64,000 nucleotides of DNA from Draconibacterium aestuarii (lineage in GTDB: Bacteria; Bacteroidota; Bacteroidia; Bacteroidales; Prolixibacteraceae). The translations under genes were made by a program, and so were the position numbers. The stretch is from the NCBI GenBank assembly GCA_026671195.1, contig JAPOHD010000003.1, positions 1 through 64,000 on the forward strand, written 5' to 3'. The stretch's first letter is position 1. Every line of letters begins with the position of its first letter. Shown piece by piece: positions 32,364-41,226 of the stretch. The notes beneath the pieces are model-generated. The model had not been told where the DNA came from and searched no databases. It worked only from the letters and a program-made list of their open reading frames with translations.

Positions 32364-33848
32364 CTACGGCATATCGGGTAGTTTCCACCCATCGCGATAC
32401 TTATGCTTTATATAACTATTTGCAGTTTCTAAGGCATTAAATTTTGCATACTTGGTATTAAAATGTGGATGCCCTTCAACTACCTTAAATTCATCCGAGG
32501 TCATAATTTTCAACTCTTCAGACGGAGATATATTTGTAATTTGCATTTTATCGGCATCCCACTGCAGCGATTTATTCAAGCCCTGTAAACGAATTGCCAA
32601 TACCCCAAGTAACACCATTTCGTTAAACGGACCTGAAAATCCAAAGTTAGAAGTACTTTCTACTCTGTTTTCGGGCGACTCTTTACACGCACGAATCCAA
32701 TCTTGCTCGTGTGGTCCATCTACATAACCTACAGCACCTTCAATTCGACGTAGATAAGGTGCAACGTTTGGTTTTCTGCCCGAGCCTAAACGAGCGTTAA
32801 AACCACCGCAACCACAGATTAGAGTATCTTTTGTTCCGACGAATAAACAGCCGCCAAGACCGTCAGCCATTAGGTTTTCACCTTCCGGAACCAAGTCGGA
32901 AACGTTCGGTAACAAACCTCCATCGTACCAATATACTTTTACGCGCGGCATACCAACTTGTTTGTATTTGTCGCGTGCCGGAAAAGTAAATTCTACAGTC
33001 TCAGCTTGTGGTGCCGATTCAGTATTTATAGCCGTTGAACTACCACGAACTTTCTCGGGATATCCTAATTTTAACGATTGATAAACCGGGTCGAGCACAT
33101 GACAAGCCATGTCGCCAAAAGCTCCAGTTCCAAAATCCCACCAACCTCGCCAGTTCCAAGGGGTATAAATTTCGTGGAATGGACGCATTGGTGCCGGTCC
33201 AATAAACTTATCCCAATCCAAAGTATCGGGTGTTTTCATTGCTTCGGTAGGACGTTGTAAACCCTGTGGCCAAATTGGGCGATCGGTCCATGCGTGCACC
33301 TCTTTTATCTCGCCAATTTCACCATTCCAAATCCACTCACACACTTCGCGAACGCCATGCCCCGAGTTTCCTTGATTACCCATTTGAGTAGCCACTTTGT
33401 GTTTCTCTGCAAGATTCGTTAGTAACCTCGACTCGTAAATAGAATGTGTTAAAGGTTTTTGGCAATACACATGCTTGTTCATGGTTAAAGCGGTGGCAGC
33501 TACAATTGCATGTGTGTGGTCGGCTGTCGCCACCATTACGCCATCAATCGAGTCACCCATTTCATCGAACATTTTTCGCCAATCCCAGTATTTCTTAGCT
33601 TTTGGAAACTCTTTAAAACACCGTTCGGAATACTTCCAATCCACATCACAAAGTCCAATAATGTTTTCAGTATTCATCCCAACCAAGTTAGGATGCCCTT
33701 TTCCACCAACACCAATGCCCACAATATTTAGTTTGTCGCTAGGTGCTTTGTGTCCTAAACCGGCTACAGCAAAATTTGGAATAATTGAAATACCAGCAGT
33801 TGCAGCTGCTGCATTTTTCAGAAAGTCTCGTCTTGATTTAGCATTCAT
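32364..33848 (-). CDS. Tat-exported Gfo/Idh/MocA-family oxidoreductase
   Basis: The 494-residue enzyme starts with a twin-arginine signal (SRRDFLKNA, Arg6-Arg7). The Rossmann motif VGIGVGGKG is at 43-51 and the family EKP motif appears as CQKP (Lys131-Pro132). GFGTGAFGDMACH-type residues (GDMACHVLDP) lie in the substrate domain. It is the long, exported subgroup common in Bacteroidota and Planctomycetes that oxidises or reduces sugar hydroxyls, typically C3, with a tightly bound NAD. It is the first gene of the operon, and the AraC regulator at 34033 is divergent. The start ATG gives a standard Tat n-region. Confidence 0.9.
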   Translation of the reverse strand: MNAKSRRDFLKNAAAATAGISIIPNFAVAGLGHKAPSDKLNIVGIGVGGKGHPNLVGMNTENIIGLCDVDWKYSERCFKEFPKAKKYWDWRKMFDEMGDSIDGVMVATADHTHAIVAATALTMNKHVYCQKPLTHSIYESRLLTNLAEKHKVATQMGNQGNSGHGVREVCEWIWNGEIGEIKEVHAWTDRPIWPQGLQRPTEAMKTPDTLDWDKFIGPAPMRPFHEIYTPWNWRGWWDFGTGAFGDMACHVLDPVYQSLKLGYPEKVRGSSTAINTESAPQAETVEFTFPARDKYKQVGMPRVKVYWYDGGLLPNVSDLVPEGENLMADGLGGCLFVGTKDTLICGCGGFNARLGSGRKPNVAPYLRRIEGAVGYVDGPHEQDWIRACKESPENRVESTSNFGFSGPFNEMVLLGVLAIRLQGLNKSLQWDADKMQITNISPSEELKIMTSDEFKVVEGHPHFNTKYAKFNALETANSYIKHKYRDGWKLPDMP

Positions 33849-34032
33849 AGATATTGGTTTTAATTGGTAATTGATACATGATTATGATTTTATTCGTTTA
33901 TTCAGTGAGAACAAAATAAGTTGAAAAAGAATACTTCCTCAACTGTTTTTCTGCTATATTTATCCGTTATTTTGAACACAAACACAACTGCAGTTAAGAT
34001 TTGCCGGCATATAACAGATAAAAAGGTTTCAA
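33849..34032. promoter_or_regulatory. divergent control region between sugar operon and AraC regulator
   Basis: The 184 bases separate two divergent starts. On each strand TATTTTG, close to the Bacteroidota TAnnTTTG -7 element, appears: on the minus strand near 33912-33918 with TTG about 20 bases upstream, and on the plus strand near 33968-33974. The AraC protein encoded next door is the obvious binder. Confidence 0.45.
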
Positions 34033-34884
34033 ATGAAAACGCTTATTCAGAAATTACCACTTAAACAAAACCGCTCGTTTATCGCTCGCACCTTTGAAAC
34101 TCCATATTTCGAAACCCCTTACCATCAGCACAACGAGTACGAATTAATGGTAATTAAAAAGGGAAATGGAACTGCATTTATTGGCGATTATATTGGCGAC
34201 TACCAAGTTGGCGATGTATACCTGCACGGTAAAAGTTTACCACATTGGTTTCGCAAAAAAGAAGAAAAAATGATTGGTGCATCGATGGTGGTACAATTTA
34301 AAGACGACTTTTTGGGAAACGGTTTTTTTGATGTTCCAGAGATGAAAGCAATCCGGAAGTTGCTTGATGATTCGTCGCGAAGTATATACTGCAAGGGCGA
34401 GCTAAAAAAGAGGATACGAAAACAGTTGCTCGAAATGGAAGACCTAAATGGCTTCGAAAAAATTATTAGCCTCTTAACTATGCTTCATGAAATAAGTTTG
34501 TCTGACGAATATGAATATGTTTCGGGAGCAGTAATTACTCATTCAGAAAAAGACCAACTGCTAGTTAATAAGGTTTTTGAGTTTAGCATGAATAACTTTA
34601 AACGCAAAATTAAGCTTGAAGAAGTAGCAGGGCTTTGTAACAAAAGCACATCGGCATTTAGCCATTATTTTAAAAAAGTTACCAAAACCAGCTACATAAA
34701 TTTCCTTAAACAAATACGTATTTCGCATGCCTGCGAGCTTCTAAAATCAACTAATTTATCGATTACGGAAATTTGTTTTGAAAGCGGATTTAATAACTGG
34801 GCAAATTTTAGTAAACACTTTAAAGAACATTGTAAAATCTCACCTTCGCAATACCGGGCAAGTTTAACTCCTAAGAAAAATTAA
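34033..34884 (+). CDS. AraC-family regulator with N-terminal cupin
   Basis: The 283-residue protein has an N-terminal cupin-like sensor (YHQHNEYELMVIKKGNG, YQVGDVYLHGKSLPHW) and a C-terminal double HTH (about 185-283: LEEVAGLCNKSTSAFSHYF, ITEICFESGFNNWANFSKHF). It belongs to the sugar-responsive AraC type. Its divergent position against the Gfo/Idh/MocA operon makes it the likely regulator of that operon, with a sugar or keto-sugar as the ligand (inference). It ends immediately before a sulfatase relic. Confidence 0.9.
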   Translation: MKTLIQKLPLKQNRSFIARTFETPYFETPYHQHNEYELMVIKKGNGTAFIGDYIGDYQVGDVYLHGKSLPHWFRKKEEKMIGASMVVQFKDDFLGNGFFDVPEMKAIRKLLDDSSRSIYCKGELKKRIRKQLLEMEDLNGFEKIISLLTMLHEISLSDEYEYVSGAVITHSEKDQLLVNKVFEFSMNNFKRKIKLEEVAGLCNKSTSAFSHYFKKVTKTSYINFLKQIRISHACELLKSTNLSITEICFESGFNNWANFSKHFKEHCKISPSQYRASLTPKKN

Positions 34885-34885
34885 A

Positions 34886-34996
34886 GCAAGCACTGTTAGT
34901 AATGAACTCATCAGTCAAGTAGATATTTTAAGAGCCATCGCCTCTATTATAGATGTGCCTTTACCAATAGGTCTTGCACATGACAGTCACGATTAA
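34886..34996 (+). pseudogene. arylsulfatase C-terminal relic
   Basis: The reading STVSNELISQVDILRAIA, then SIIDVPLPIGLAHDSHD and a stop, matches the segment of arylsulfatases that places the second metal-side Asp near ISQVDLLATLAS and ends in a HDS/EDS motif. There is no start and no upstream sulfatase sequence. The AraC stop codon precedes it by two bases. It is a fragment left after deletion, or after insertion of the AraC unit. Confidence 0.55.
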
Positions 34997-35062
34997 GTTT
35001 CAATCATAAATGGACATTTAAACATTCGCATTGCAGATTTGTCCATTTGTAATAATTGAAAC
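34997..35062. repeat. long inverted repeat between convergent genes
   Basis: GTTTCAATCATAAATGGACA (34997-) pairs with TGTCCATTTGTAATAATTGAAAC (to 35062) with small bulges and a loop of about 20 bases. It may work as a transcription stop or be the residue of an element. There is no T-run of the classic terminator kind. Confidence 0.4.
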
Positions 35063-35149
35063 AATTGGACTGGCTACAATTTGGATTGATTTAGGATTAT
35101 TTTGAAAAGATTATGATTGGTTCTCCTGATTACTGGTTATTGTAATCCG

Positions 35150-36241
35150 TTATTCCAAGTACACTTTTTTTACAGCTTCTATTTTTTTCTTATCATCGGC
35201 TATTGCTCGGGTGGTAAACATCATAACTCCACTTGATTCTGCTGCCAAGCCGCCTTTTAATACAGTTTCAAATTCTGCTGCAGATACAATGTAAGGATTG
35301 TTGTAGGCCTGTACAATGGGCCAGACTTTTGGAGTTTCGCCCCGTTTAATATTCATCCGTTCGCAGAACCAACGAATGTTTTCTTCTACCCAAATCGGTT
35401 CTCTGCCCATTCGTGCATGGTAAACCATAGGTGAAAATACATCAAAAACATCGTGCAACAGGTCATAGTCAAGCCCGAGAATTCGACGACGGGCTCCTTC
35501 AAATTCCTCATCATTCCAGGGACAGTGAAAAAGGCCGAGTAATGTCTCTGGCTTTTGTTCATTAATTCTATTTCTGATTAGAACCGACCAGTCGTAAATT
35601 ACATGGCAGCGCCAATCACGCCACTCCGTGTCTTTGTTTTGCAGTATCCATTGGGCTTTATCTTTTGTAGTACCTTCCGGGATTTTAATATTTTTATCCT
35701 CAGCAAAAGAGGAAAGACAAGAGTTACAAAAACAGGTTTCATGCAGTATTGGCTCAGGTTCCTCGAACTGGGCGTGCCAATGCACATAATCCATCCAGAT
35801 TCCTTCTATATCGTAGCTATTCAACAGTTTATCTAACTGACCTAATCGATATTCACGAAAACCGGGATCGCTGGGACAAACCCCCATAAACCATGACGCT
35901 GCTTCAACCCGCTCTCCCTGTTCATTTATTGCCCAGGCTTCAGGATGCTTTTCCACATAATTTTTTCCGTTTAATGTTGGAAATTCGGCATAAACTTTTA
36001 TTCCTTCTTTTTTTGCACGTTCCATCAAGGCCGAATCTATACTTGCACCATGCACAAACACAGCATTTATACCCAATTCCTGTAGTGAATATCCTTTTTC
36101 CCACAAGGGGTTTGGATGTCCGTAAATCCCCTTGATTTCAATATGCTCTTCAGATTCCTGGCTGCAGGAACACAATTGAAATAAAATTAAAAAGATCAAG
36201 GCGAAATTTTGTAACAGGATTATCGGTTGCAGTCTCAACAT
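35150..36241 (-). CDS. lipoprotein with glycoside-hydrolase-like TIM barrel
   Basis: From the ATG at 36241 the product is 363 residues with a lipobox QLCSC (Cys26); a TTG eight codons upstream is less likely. The body reads as a hydrolase-like barrel: GINAVFVHGASI, IKVYAEFPTLNG, YDIEGIWMDYVHWHAQ (with Asp as possible acid/base), GLFHCPWN, DVFSPMVYH, and GVMMFTTRA near the end. These are features of hypothetical glycosidase families (GHL or alpha-amylase-like), without an exact assignment. CFCNSC could bind metal or form a disulfide. It probably acts on glycans at the cell surface. It is not closely linked to the operon at 28-34 kb. Confidence 0.65.
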   Translation of the reverse strand: MLRLQPIILLQNFALIFLILFQLCSCSQESEEHIEIKGIYGHPNPLWEKGYSLQELGINAVFVHGASIDSALMERAKKEGIKVYAEFPTLNGKNYVEKHPEAWAINEQGERVEAASWFMGVCPSDPGFREYRLGQLDKLLNSYDIEGIWMDYVHWHAQFEEPEPILHETCFCNSCLSSFAEDKNIKIPEGTTKDKAQWILQNKDTEWRDWRCHVIYDWSVLIRNRINEQKPETLLGLFHCPWNDEEFEGARRRILGLDYDLLHDVFDVFSPMVYHARMGREPIWVEENIRWFCERMNIKRGETPKVWPIVQAYNNPYIVSAAEFETVLKGGLAAESSGVMMFTTRAIADDKKKIEAVKKVYLE

Positions 36242-37413
36242 CTGATTCTGTTTTAAGTATAACAAATATAAACATATTTCTATTCAGGTTTCACCAAAAC
36301 GAGAAGTTTGTCAGTTGGCAATAGTTGTGGGTTTAGAAGTCGTGTTAAAGATCCGAATTAGACTAAAAATAGCCATATCTCATTGATATAATTGTCATTA
36401 CATCGCCTGATCTGTGGTTCAATACGAAAACATATTAAATAAAATGATGCTGCAACAGTTAATCCCCAAAATGGAATTTTCAATCAGTAAGGATTTGTAT
36501 CAGAATAAAACGAAAAAAGGTCGTCAAAATTGACAACCTTTTTTTGGTGCTCCCCTAACAGTTGGAAGTTGCAACCTGGTTTGTGAAAATTTGGTGTGAA
36601 TTACCTCATTCTGAATCAATTTAAAGCGATTTTCAAATTGTACTTATTTCTTTGCACCTTATATTAAGGTGTCTAAAGTGGTGTTTTTTGAAACTTAACT
36701 AACTGTTCATTCAAATGAAACACTTCCATTCTGAATTGTTTAAAGATCAACCTTTATCCATCTAAGTGAAAGCAATTCTTCCACATCTCAATAGCTTAAA
36801 GTGAATCTGAACTTGAAATAAACAGATTGAAGGATAATTGCTTTGGGATATCGGTGTGCTTGAACATCTAACTAAAATTCTGATTGAGAGGTAAAATTAT
36901 TTTTAATAGATTTATGTTTGATTAATTCGACAGATCCAACCAAAATTTTATCATTTTTATTGTATCTTTCAGGTACTTTTTGCAGTAATATTAATGAATT
37001 GTTTTCAAGGTCTTTAAATAATGTTATTATTATAATTAACTAATATTATTACTGGCTTAATAATCTCAAACATCAATATACCCAACGCCAACATTATGGA
37101 CTTAAGAACAAAATAAGTCCACAAAAAAGAATGTTGTATGATACTATTCACTGGCATGTTTTAAATTTTTTGTCATCTAATATTTTAACAAGGCTTCTAA
37201 ATTAAATTGTCGTTTTCTGTTTTTTGCAGCCTGGCTTTAAGGCATTCTTTATGTTCTATCAGTTCTTTTATAAACCGTCACAAAGTCTTTTTTATTAATT
37301 TTTCCAAAAATATTCCAAATCAGGAAGGCAGAAATAAAAGTTCGTAGACAATGTAAAACTCTTATTGCATCTTTTTAAACCATTCTGTTAAGTTAATTTT
37401 AGTGAAACAGGTA
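36242..37413. other. intergenic region, 1172 b
   Basis: This is a long AT-rich gap. It holds copy F of the tRNA-Asn-tail repeat (36513-36596). On the minus strand 37276-37198 reads FIKELIEHKECLKARLQKTE and then a stop, which looks like the tail of a lost helical protein, with a stop codon just upstream. I see no intact gene or RNA. Confidence 0.4.
36513..36596 (-). repeat. tRNA-Asn-tail repeat, copy F
   Basis: The hairpin AAAAAAGGTCGTCA-AAAT-TGACAACCTTTTTT is followed by GCTCCCCTAACAGTTGG and AAGTTGCAACCTGGTTTGTG, nearly identical to copies D and G. The hairpin alone would end transcription in either direction. Confidence 0.75.
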
Positions 37414-38010
37414 TTAAAATTTGAAACCAAAATTCAGACTTGGCTCAATAATGGTTTTGGGAGTTCCTTTTTCAACTGCTGCAAAGTCCACAGGAATATT
37501 TGTATCAACTGGCCAATATTTTATCGCATAAGCAGGTTCAACATAGAGGCGTTTTTTAAAGAATTCGAAACGGTAACCAATGGCAAACTGCAGATATAAT
37601 TGAAAACCTTTTTGGATTTTTTCGCCTTCCAAATCGTAATACTGTTTCATAAATGGTGTTGCCTGAACCGTGTTAAACAATCCTTTCCAATGAAAACGTT
37701 GGTATCCAAAACCAATACCATGTGTTCGCACATAACCGGGGTATAATTCTTCTGAATCTCCGTATGTTCCCATTGGTTCTTCGTATTTCCATGTGTTGTA
37801 TTCAGCAAAAATCCGTTCTTTGGGTGTTAACTGATAACCGTAAGTTAGCAGGGCATAGTCGGCAGATTCTTCAGTAAAATTGAATAACATAAACAATGAA
37901 GATCCTATTGAATGTCTGTGTTTTATCTCATTTGTTTGAGATTGATTTTGACCAAACACCATTGTAATTGAAATGGCAAATACTAAAAATGTTAAGCTAA
38001 ATTTTTTCAT
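37414..38010 (-). CDS. outer-membrane beta-barrel protein
   Basis: The 198-residue product has a Sec signal peptide (MKKFSLTFLVF, cleavage after FGQ at 19-21). Regular amphipathic strands (YALLTYGYQLTPKERIFAEY, GIGFGYQRFHWKGLF, FQLYLQFAIGYRFEFF) and the end SLNFGFKF with terminal Phe identify a small outer-membrane barrel. It starts 28 bases after the small gene at 38039 ends, so the two may be co-transcribed. The substrate is unknown. Confidence 0.7.
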   Translation of the reverse strand: MKKFSLTFLVFAISITMVFGQNQSQTNEIKHRHSIGSSLFMLFNFTEESADYALLTYGYQLTPKERIFAEYNTWKYEEPMGTYGDSEELYPGYVRTHGIGFGYQRFHWKGLFNTVQATPFMKQYYDLEGEKIQKGFQLYLQFAIGYRFEFFKKRLYVEPAYAIKYWPVDTNIPVDFAAVEKGTPKTIIEPSLNFGFKF

Positions 38011-38038
38011 GATTCTAAGTTTATAATTATTAGTGATT

Positions 38039-38245
38039 CTAATTTTCTTCGTGTGGATTAACTGAAATAAGCTTTAGATTTAAATCCCGTATTCGATTTA
38101 AAATTCCATGTAAGTGAGATTCGTCTGACACAGTTCCCACAAGAACAGTATTATCTCTTTCATAGCTAATTGCCATTCCATCAAACCAGTCTTGCCATTT
38201 AATGTCAAGAATCCCTTCTACTTTAATTTCCAATTTTCCTTTCAT
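38039..38245 (-). CDS. conserved small protein, 68 aa
   Basis: The 68-residue cytoplasmic protein has the pattern FDGMAISYERDNTVLVG, DESHLHGILNRIRDLNLKL and ISVNP. Proteins with this pattern are widespread in Bacteroidota and elsewhere as conserved hypotheticals of unknown role; this is from memory. It has an alpha/beta look and no metal motif. It is divergent from the MalT-like regulator, sharing the 153-base region between them. Confidence 0.6.
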   Translation of the reverse strand: MKGKLEIKVEGILDIKWQDWFDGMAISYERDNTVLVGTVSDESHLHGILNRIRDLNLKLISVNPHEEN

Positions 38246-38398
38246 TTATTTAAACTTTAATGGTTCTACTTTTTGTAATGAAATCCTAGGTCAAAAGTAC
38301 GGGGTGATCTTAAATATAAAATCACTCTCAAGAGTGAAAATGAGGGTGATTTTGAAGAAAAGGACCTGATTTTGAGGATTTTTCTGTAATTTGCATTA
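38246..38398. promoter_or_regulatory. control region upstream of MalT-like regulator
   Basis: AAAATCAC (38318-38325) and GTGATTTT (38346-38353) form a spaced dyad, and GGGGTGAT (38301-38308) repeats the half site, which suits an operator for the dimeric regulator encoded next. TAATTTGC ends 4 bases before the ATG at 38399, so if it is the -7 element the transcript would have almost no leader. Confidence 0.45.
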
Positions 38399-41074
38399 AT
38401 GCTCAAAACAAAACTAAATAGGCCAAACTCAACCAATAAACTAATATTTAGAAAAGAACTTATTGATAAGTTGGAGAGTGGCAGAGAAAAGAAGTTAACT
38501 TTAGTATCTGCTCCGGCAGGATACGGTAAAAGTACTTTAATAAGTCAATGGATTGACCATAGTAACTTGTCTTATTCGTGGTATTCGCTGGATAAATCGG
38601 ATAATGACATTGTTACTTTTTTACGCTATACCATTGCAAGCATTCAATCAAAATATAAAAATCTGGGCAAAAAGGCAGAGAAACTCCTGGAATCAAATAG
38701 TAATTCTTCATTCGAATCGGTTGCAACCTATATAATAAATGATCTCTTTGAAATAAATGAAAAATTTTATCTGTTTTTTGATGACTATCATTTAATTGAA
38801 AATAATGAAATAAACAAACTACTATCCTTTCTATTAGATAACCTGCCTGATACTATTCAGATAGTACTGATTACACGCTCTGACCCCTCAATACCATTGG
38901 CACGACTGAGAAGTCTTCAACAGTTTACTGAATTACGTTTGTCCGATTTATGTTTTAACGCAAATAATATTTACGACTTTTTTAAAAAGTGTCTGAATAT
39001 CAATCTTACCATTGAAGATGCGAAGAATCTTGAGTCTAAAACCGAAGGATGGGTCGCAGGACTTCAGCTTACAGGTTTATCTTTGCAAGGCAAAGAAGAC
39101 ATAAGCAGGTTTATAAATAAGCTAAAAGGTGATAATCGGTATATAATGGACTATCTGATAGAAGAAGTCCTTCAGCAGCAAAGCTCAGAGTTAAGAGATT
39201 TTCTTTTAGATACTTCCATATTAAAGCGTTTTAATGCTTCGCTCTGTAATTCTATTCTGGGTATAAATAATAGTCAGAATATAATTGAATATCTTGAACA
39301 GAATAACATGTTTGTTGTCCCCCTGGACTCAGAGAGGCAATGGTATAGGTATCATCATTTGTTAGAAGATTTATTGTTAAACAGACTAAAAAATAAAAAC
39401 CTCGAATACTCAAATGGCTTACATAAAAAAGCATGTGATTGGTATGAAAAAAATGGAATGATTGAGGATGCAATTCAGCATTCCTTAGAAATAAAGGACT
39501 TTAAAAGAAGTTTAGGATTGTTGAATCAAATTTCTGCCAAATTATGGGCTATGGGCAAGCATAGCAGTTTATTAGAGTATGGAAACCTATTGATGGATAA
39601 TGATATTTATACCAATCCCGAGTTTTCAATTTATTACTCATGGGTACTTATACATTCCGGTCAGGCACTTAAAGCTGTTCAATATCTAAGTAATGCAGAA
39701 ATTGAAATTGAAAAAAGGTTAGCAAAGTCAAATGACTCAAAAGAATTATTCGAACTTAAAGGAAGGTTAGCTGTAGCGCAGGCTATTTTGTATGCTGTGA
39801 CTGGCAATTTTGAACAAATCGAAAAACATTCTTGCATTGCTATAGAATATCTTTCCGAAGAAGATCCACTTTGGTATAGCTGGGCCTGGTATTCTGTTGG
39901 ATTAAAAGACATGGCCTTAAATAATCTTCCGGAAGCAATAAAATCTTTAAAAGTTGCCATTGACTACGCTAAAAAATCAGGTAATATCTATTTGGTTTCA
40001 ACCATTGTGTTACGTTTAGTGTATACCGAACAACGTATGGGACATAATGTATCTGCGTTCCAAAACTGCACAGAATTATTGGCTTATATCGAAGAGCGAG
40101 GTTATTCTGAATTAACTAAAGTAGATTGGATATACTCCGGAATATATACTACTCTTTCGATGATAAATTTTATGTGGGGAGATTTTGAAAAGGCTAAAGA
40201 GCATATAAAAATTGGTTATGAATTATCGTTGAAAGAATCCAATTTTACTTACCAGTTCCTAAGCTTGTTTACACTATCATTTGTTAGTTACGATAAGAAT
40301 AACTTGAATAATTGTTTAAAGGCATTTGAGAAATTAGAGAAGCTAATGCAGGATAACACTGTTCAACCACACTTTACTATTCTTTATCTGGCCCGGAAAG
40401 GATTTATTCTTTTAGAAACAGAAGGACCAGAGAAAGCACTGGCATTTTTTAATAATAACAACATAACTTCTGATTCAGAAATAAATTCCTTTAACGAGTA
40501 CGCTTTTATCCCTTATGTACATTACCTTATCACCATTGGAGATATCAGTGAAGCACAAAAGAAACTGGATGAAATAAATAATCTGGCAACAAAAGCAAAT
40601 CGATTAGATCGAATAATTCAAATTCAGATAATTTATTCATTAATACATGTGGAACTGGGAGAAACAGAAGAAGCTATTCAATGTCTTATAAATGCTATGG
40701 ATATTGCATCGGGTGAAAGAATTGTAATTTACTTTTTGTATTATCTTGATAAAATTAAAGAACTCTTGTACAAGGCTTTTAAAGTCCTTGCAACACGTAA
40801 GCATAATATACCAAAAGAATACCTCGAAAAATTGAAAATACTAATTGAAAGACATGAAAAAGTAATTAAAAACCAAAATTACTCTGATATAAGTAGGCGT
40901 GAATTAGAAACTTTAAAACTAATAGCTGAAAATCTAACTAACCAGGAAATAGCAGAACAATTATTTATATCGATTCAAACTGTAAAATCTCATGTTAAAA
41001 GCATACTCCTAAAACTTGATGCAGATAGCAGATACAAAGCAGCACAAAAGGCTAAAGAATTAGGTCTTGTTTGA
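38399..41074 (+). CDS. MalT-like LuxR-family transcriptional activator (STAND ATPase)
   Basis: The 891-residue protein has Walker A SAPAGYGKST (37-46), Walker B FFDDYHLI and the sensor LITRSDPSIPLARLR, typical of MalT-type STAND ATPases. A long TPR-like helical middle (about 350-800) would bind the inducer. The C-terminal 65 residues are a LuxR HTH (ISRRELETLKLIAE, NQEIAEQLFISIQTVKSHV). MalT activates maltodextrin genes in enterobacteria. Here the next gene is a GH130 phosphorylase, so a mannoside-related inducer is possible. It starts at ATG 38399 with no ribosome site but a possible -7 element just upstream. Confidence 0.9.
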   Translation: MLKTKLNRPNSTNKLIFRKELIDKLESGREKKLTLVSAPAGYGKSTLISQWIDHSNLSYSWYSLDKSDNDIVTFLRYTIASIQSKYKNLGKKAEKLLESNSNSSFESVATYIINDLFEINEKFYLFFDDYHLIENNEINKLLSFLLDNLPDTIQIVLITRSDPSIPLARLRSLQQFTELRLSDLCFNANNIYDFFKKCLNINLTIEDAKNLESKTEGWVAGLQLTGLSLQGKEDISRFINKLKGDNRYIMDYLIEEVLQQQSSELRDFLLDTSILKRFNASLCNSILGINNSQNIIEYLEQNNMFVVPLDSERQWYRYHHLLEDLLLNRLKNKNLEYSNGLHKKACDWYEKNGMIEDAIQHSLEIKDFKRSLGLLNQISAKLWAMGKHSSLLEYGNLLMDNDIYTNPEFSIYYSWVLIHSGQALKAVQYLSNAEIEIEKRLAKSNDSKELFELKGRLAVAQAILYAVTGNFEQIEKHSCIAIEYLSEEDPLWYSWAWYSVGLKDMALNNLPEAIKSLKVAIDYAKKSGNIYLVSTIVLRLVYTEQRMGHNVSAFQNCTELLAYIEERGYSELTKVDWIYSGIYTTLSMINFMWGDFEKAKEHIKIGYELSLKESNFTYQFLSLFTLSFVSYDKNNLNNCLKAFEKLEKLMQDNTVQPHFTILYLARKGFILLETEGPEKALAFFNNNNITSDSEINSFNEYAFIPYVHYLITIGDISEAQKKLDEINNLATKANRLDRIIQIQIIYSLIHVELGETEEAIQCLINAMDIASGERIVIYFLYYLDKIKELLYKAFKVLATRKHNIPKEYLEKLKILIERHEKVIKNQNYSDISRRELETLKLIAENLTNQEIAEQLFISIQTVKSHVKSILLKLDADSRYKAAQKAKELGLV

Positions 41075-41226
41075 AAAATGATGCAAAATTTTTAGTCGCT
41101 TTAACAAATTCCCTCCATTAAATTTGAAATAGACAACCAAATGAATACTATTCTGACTAAATAGATTACAGAAGCTATTAATCCACTTTAACCATTACCT
41201 TTAGAAAGTTCTAATACAAACGATAA

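Noticed and set aside
32321-32392. Longer start for the isomerase/epimerase gene
   Set aside because: It overlaps the upstream gene and hides the RR-type signal; AGGGA lies before the later ATG.
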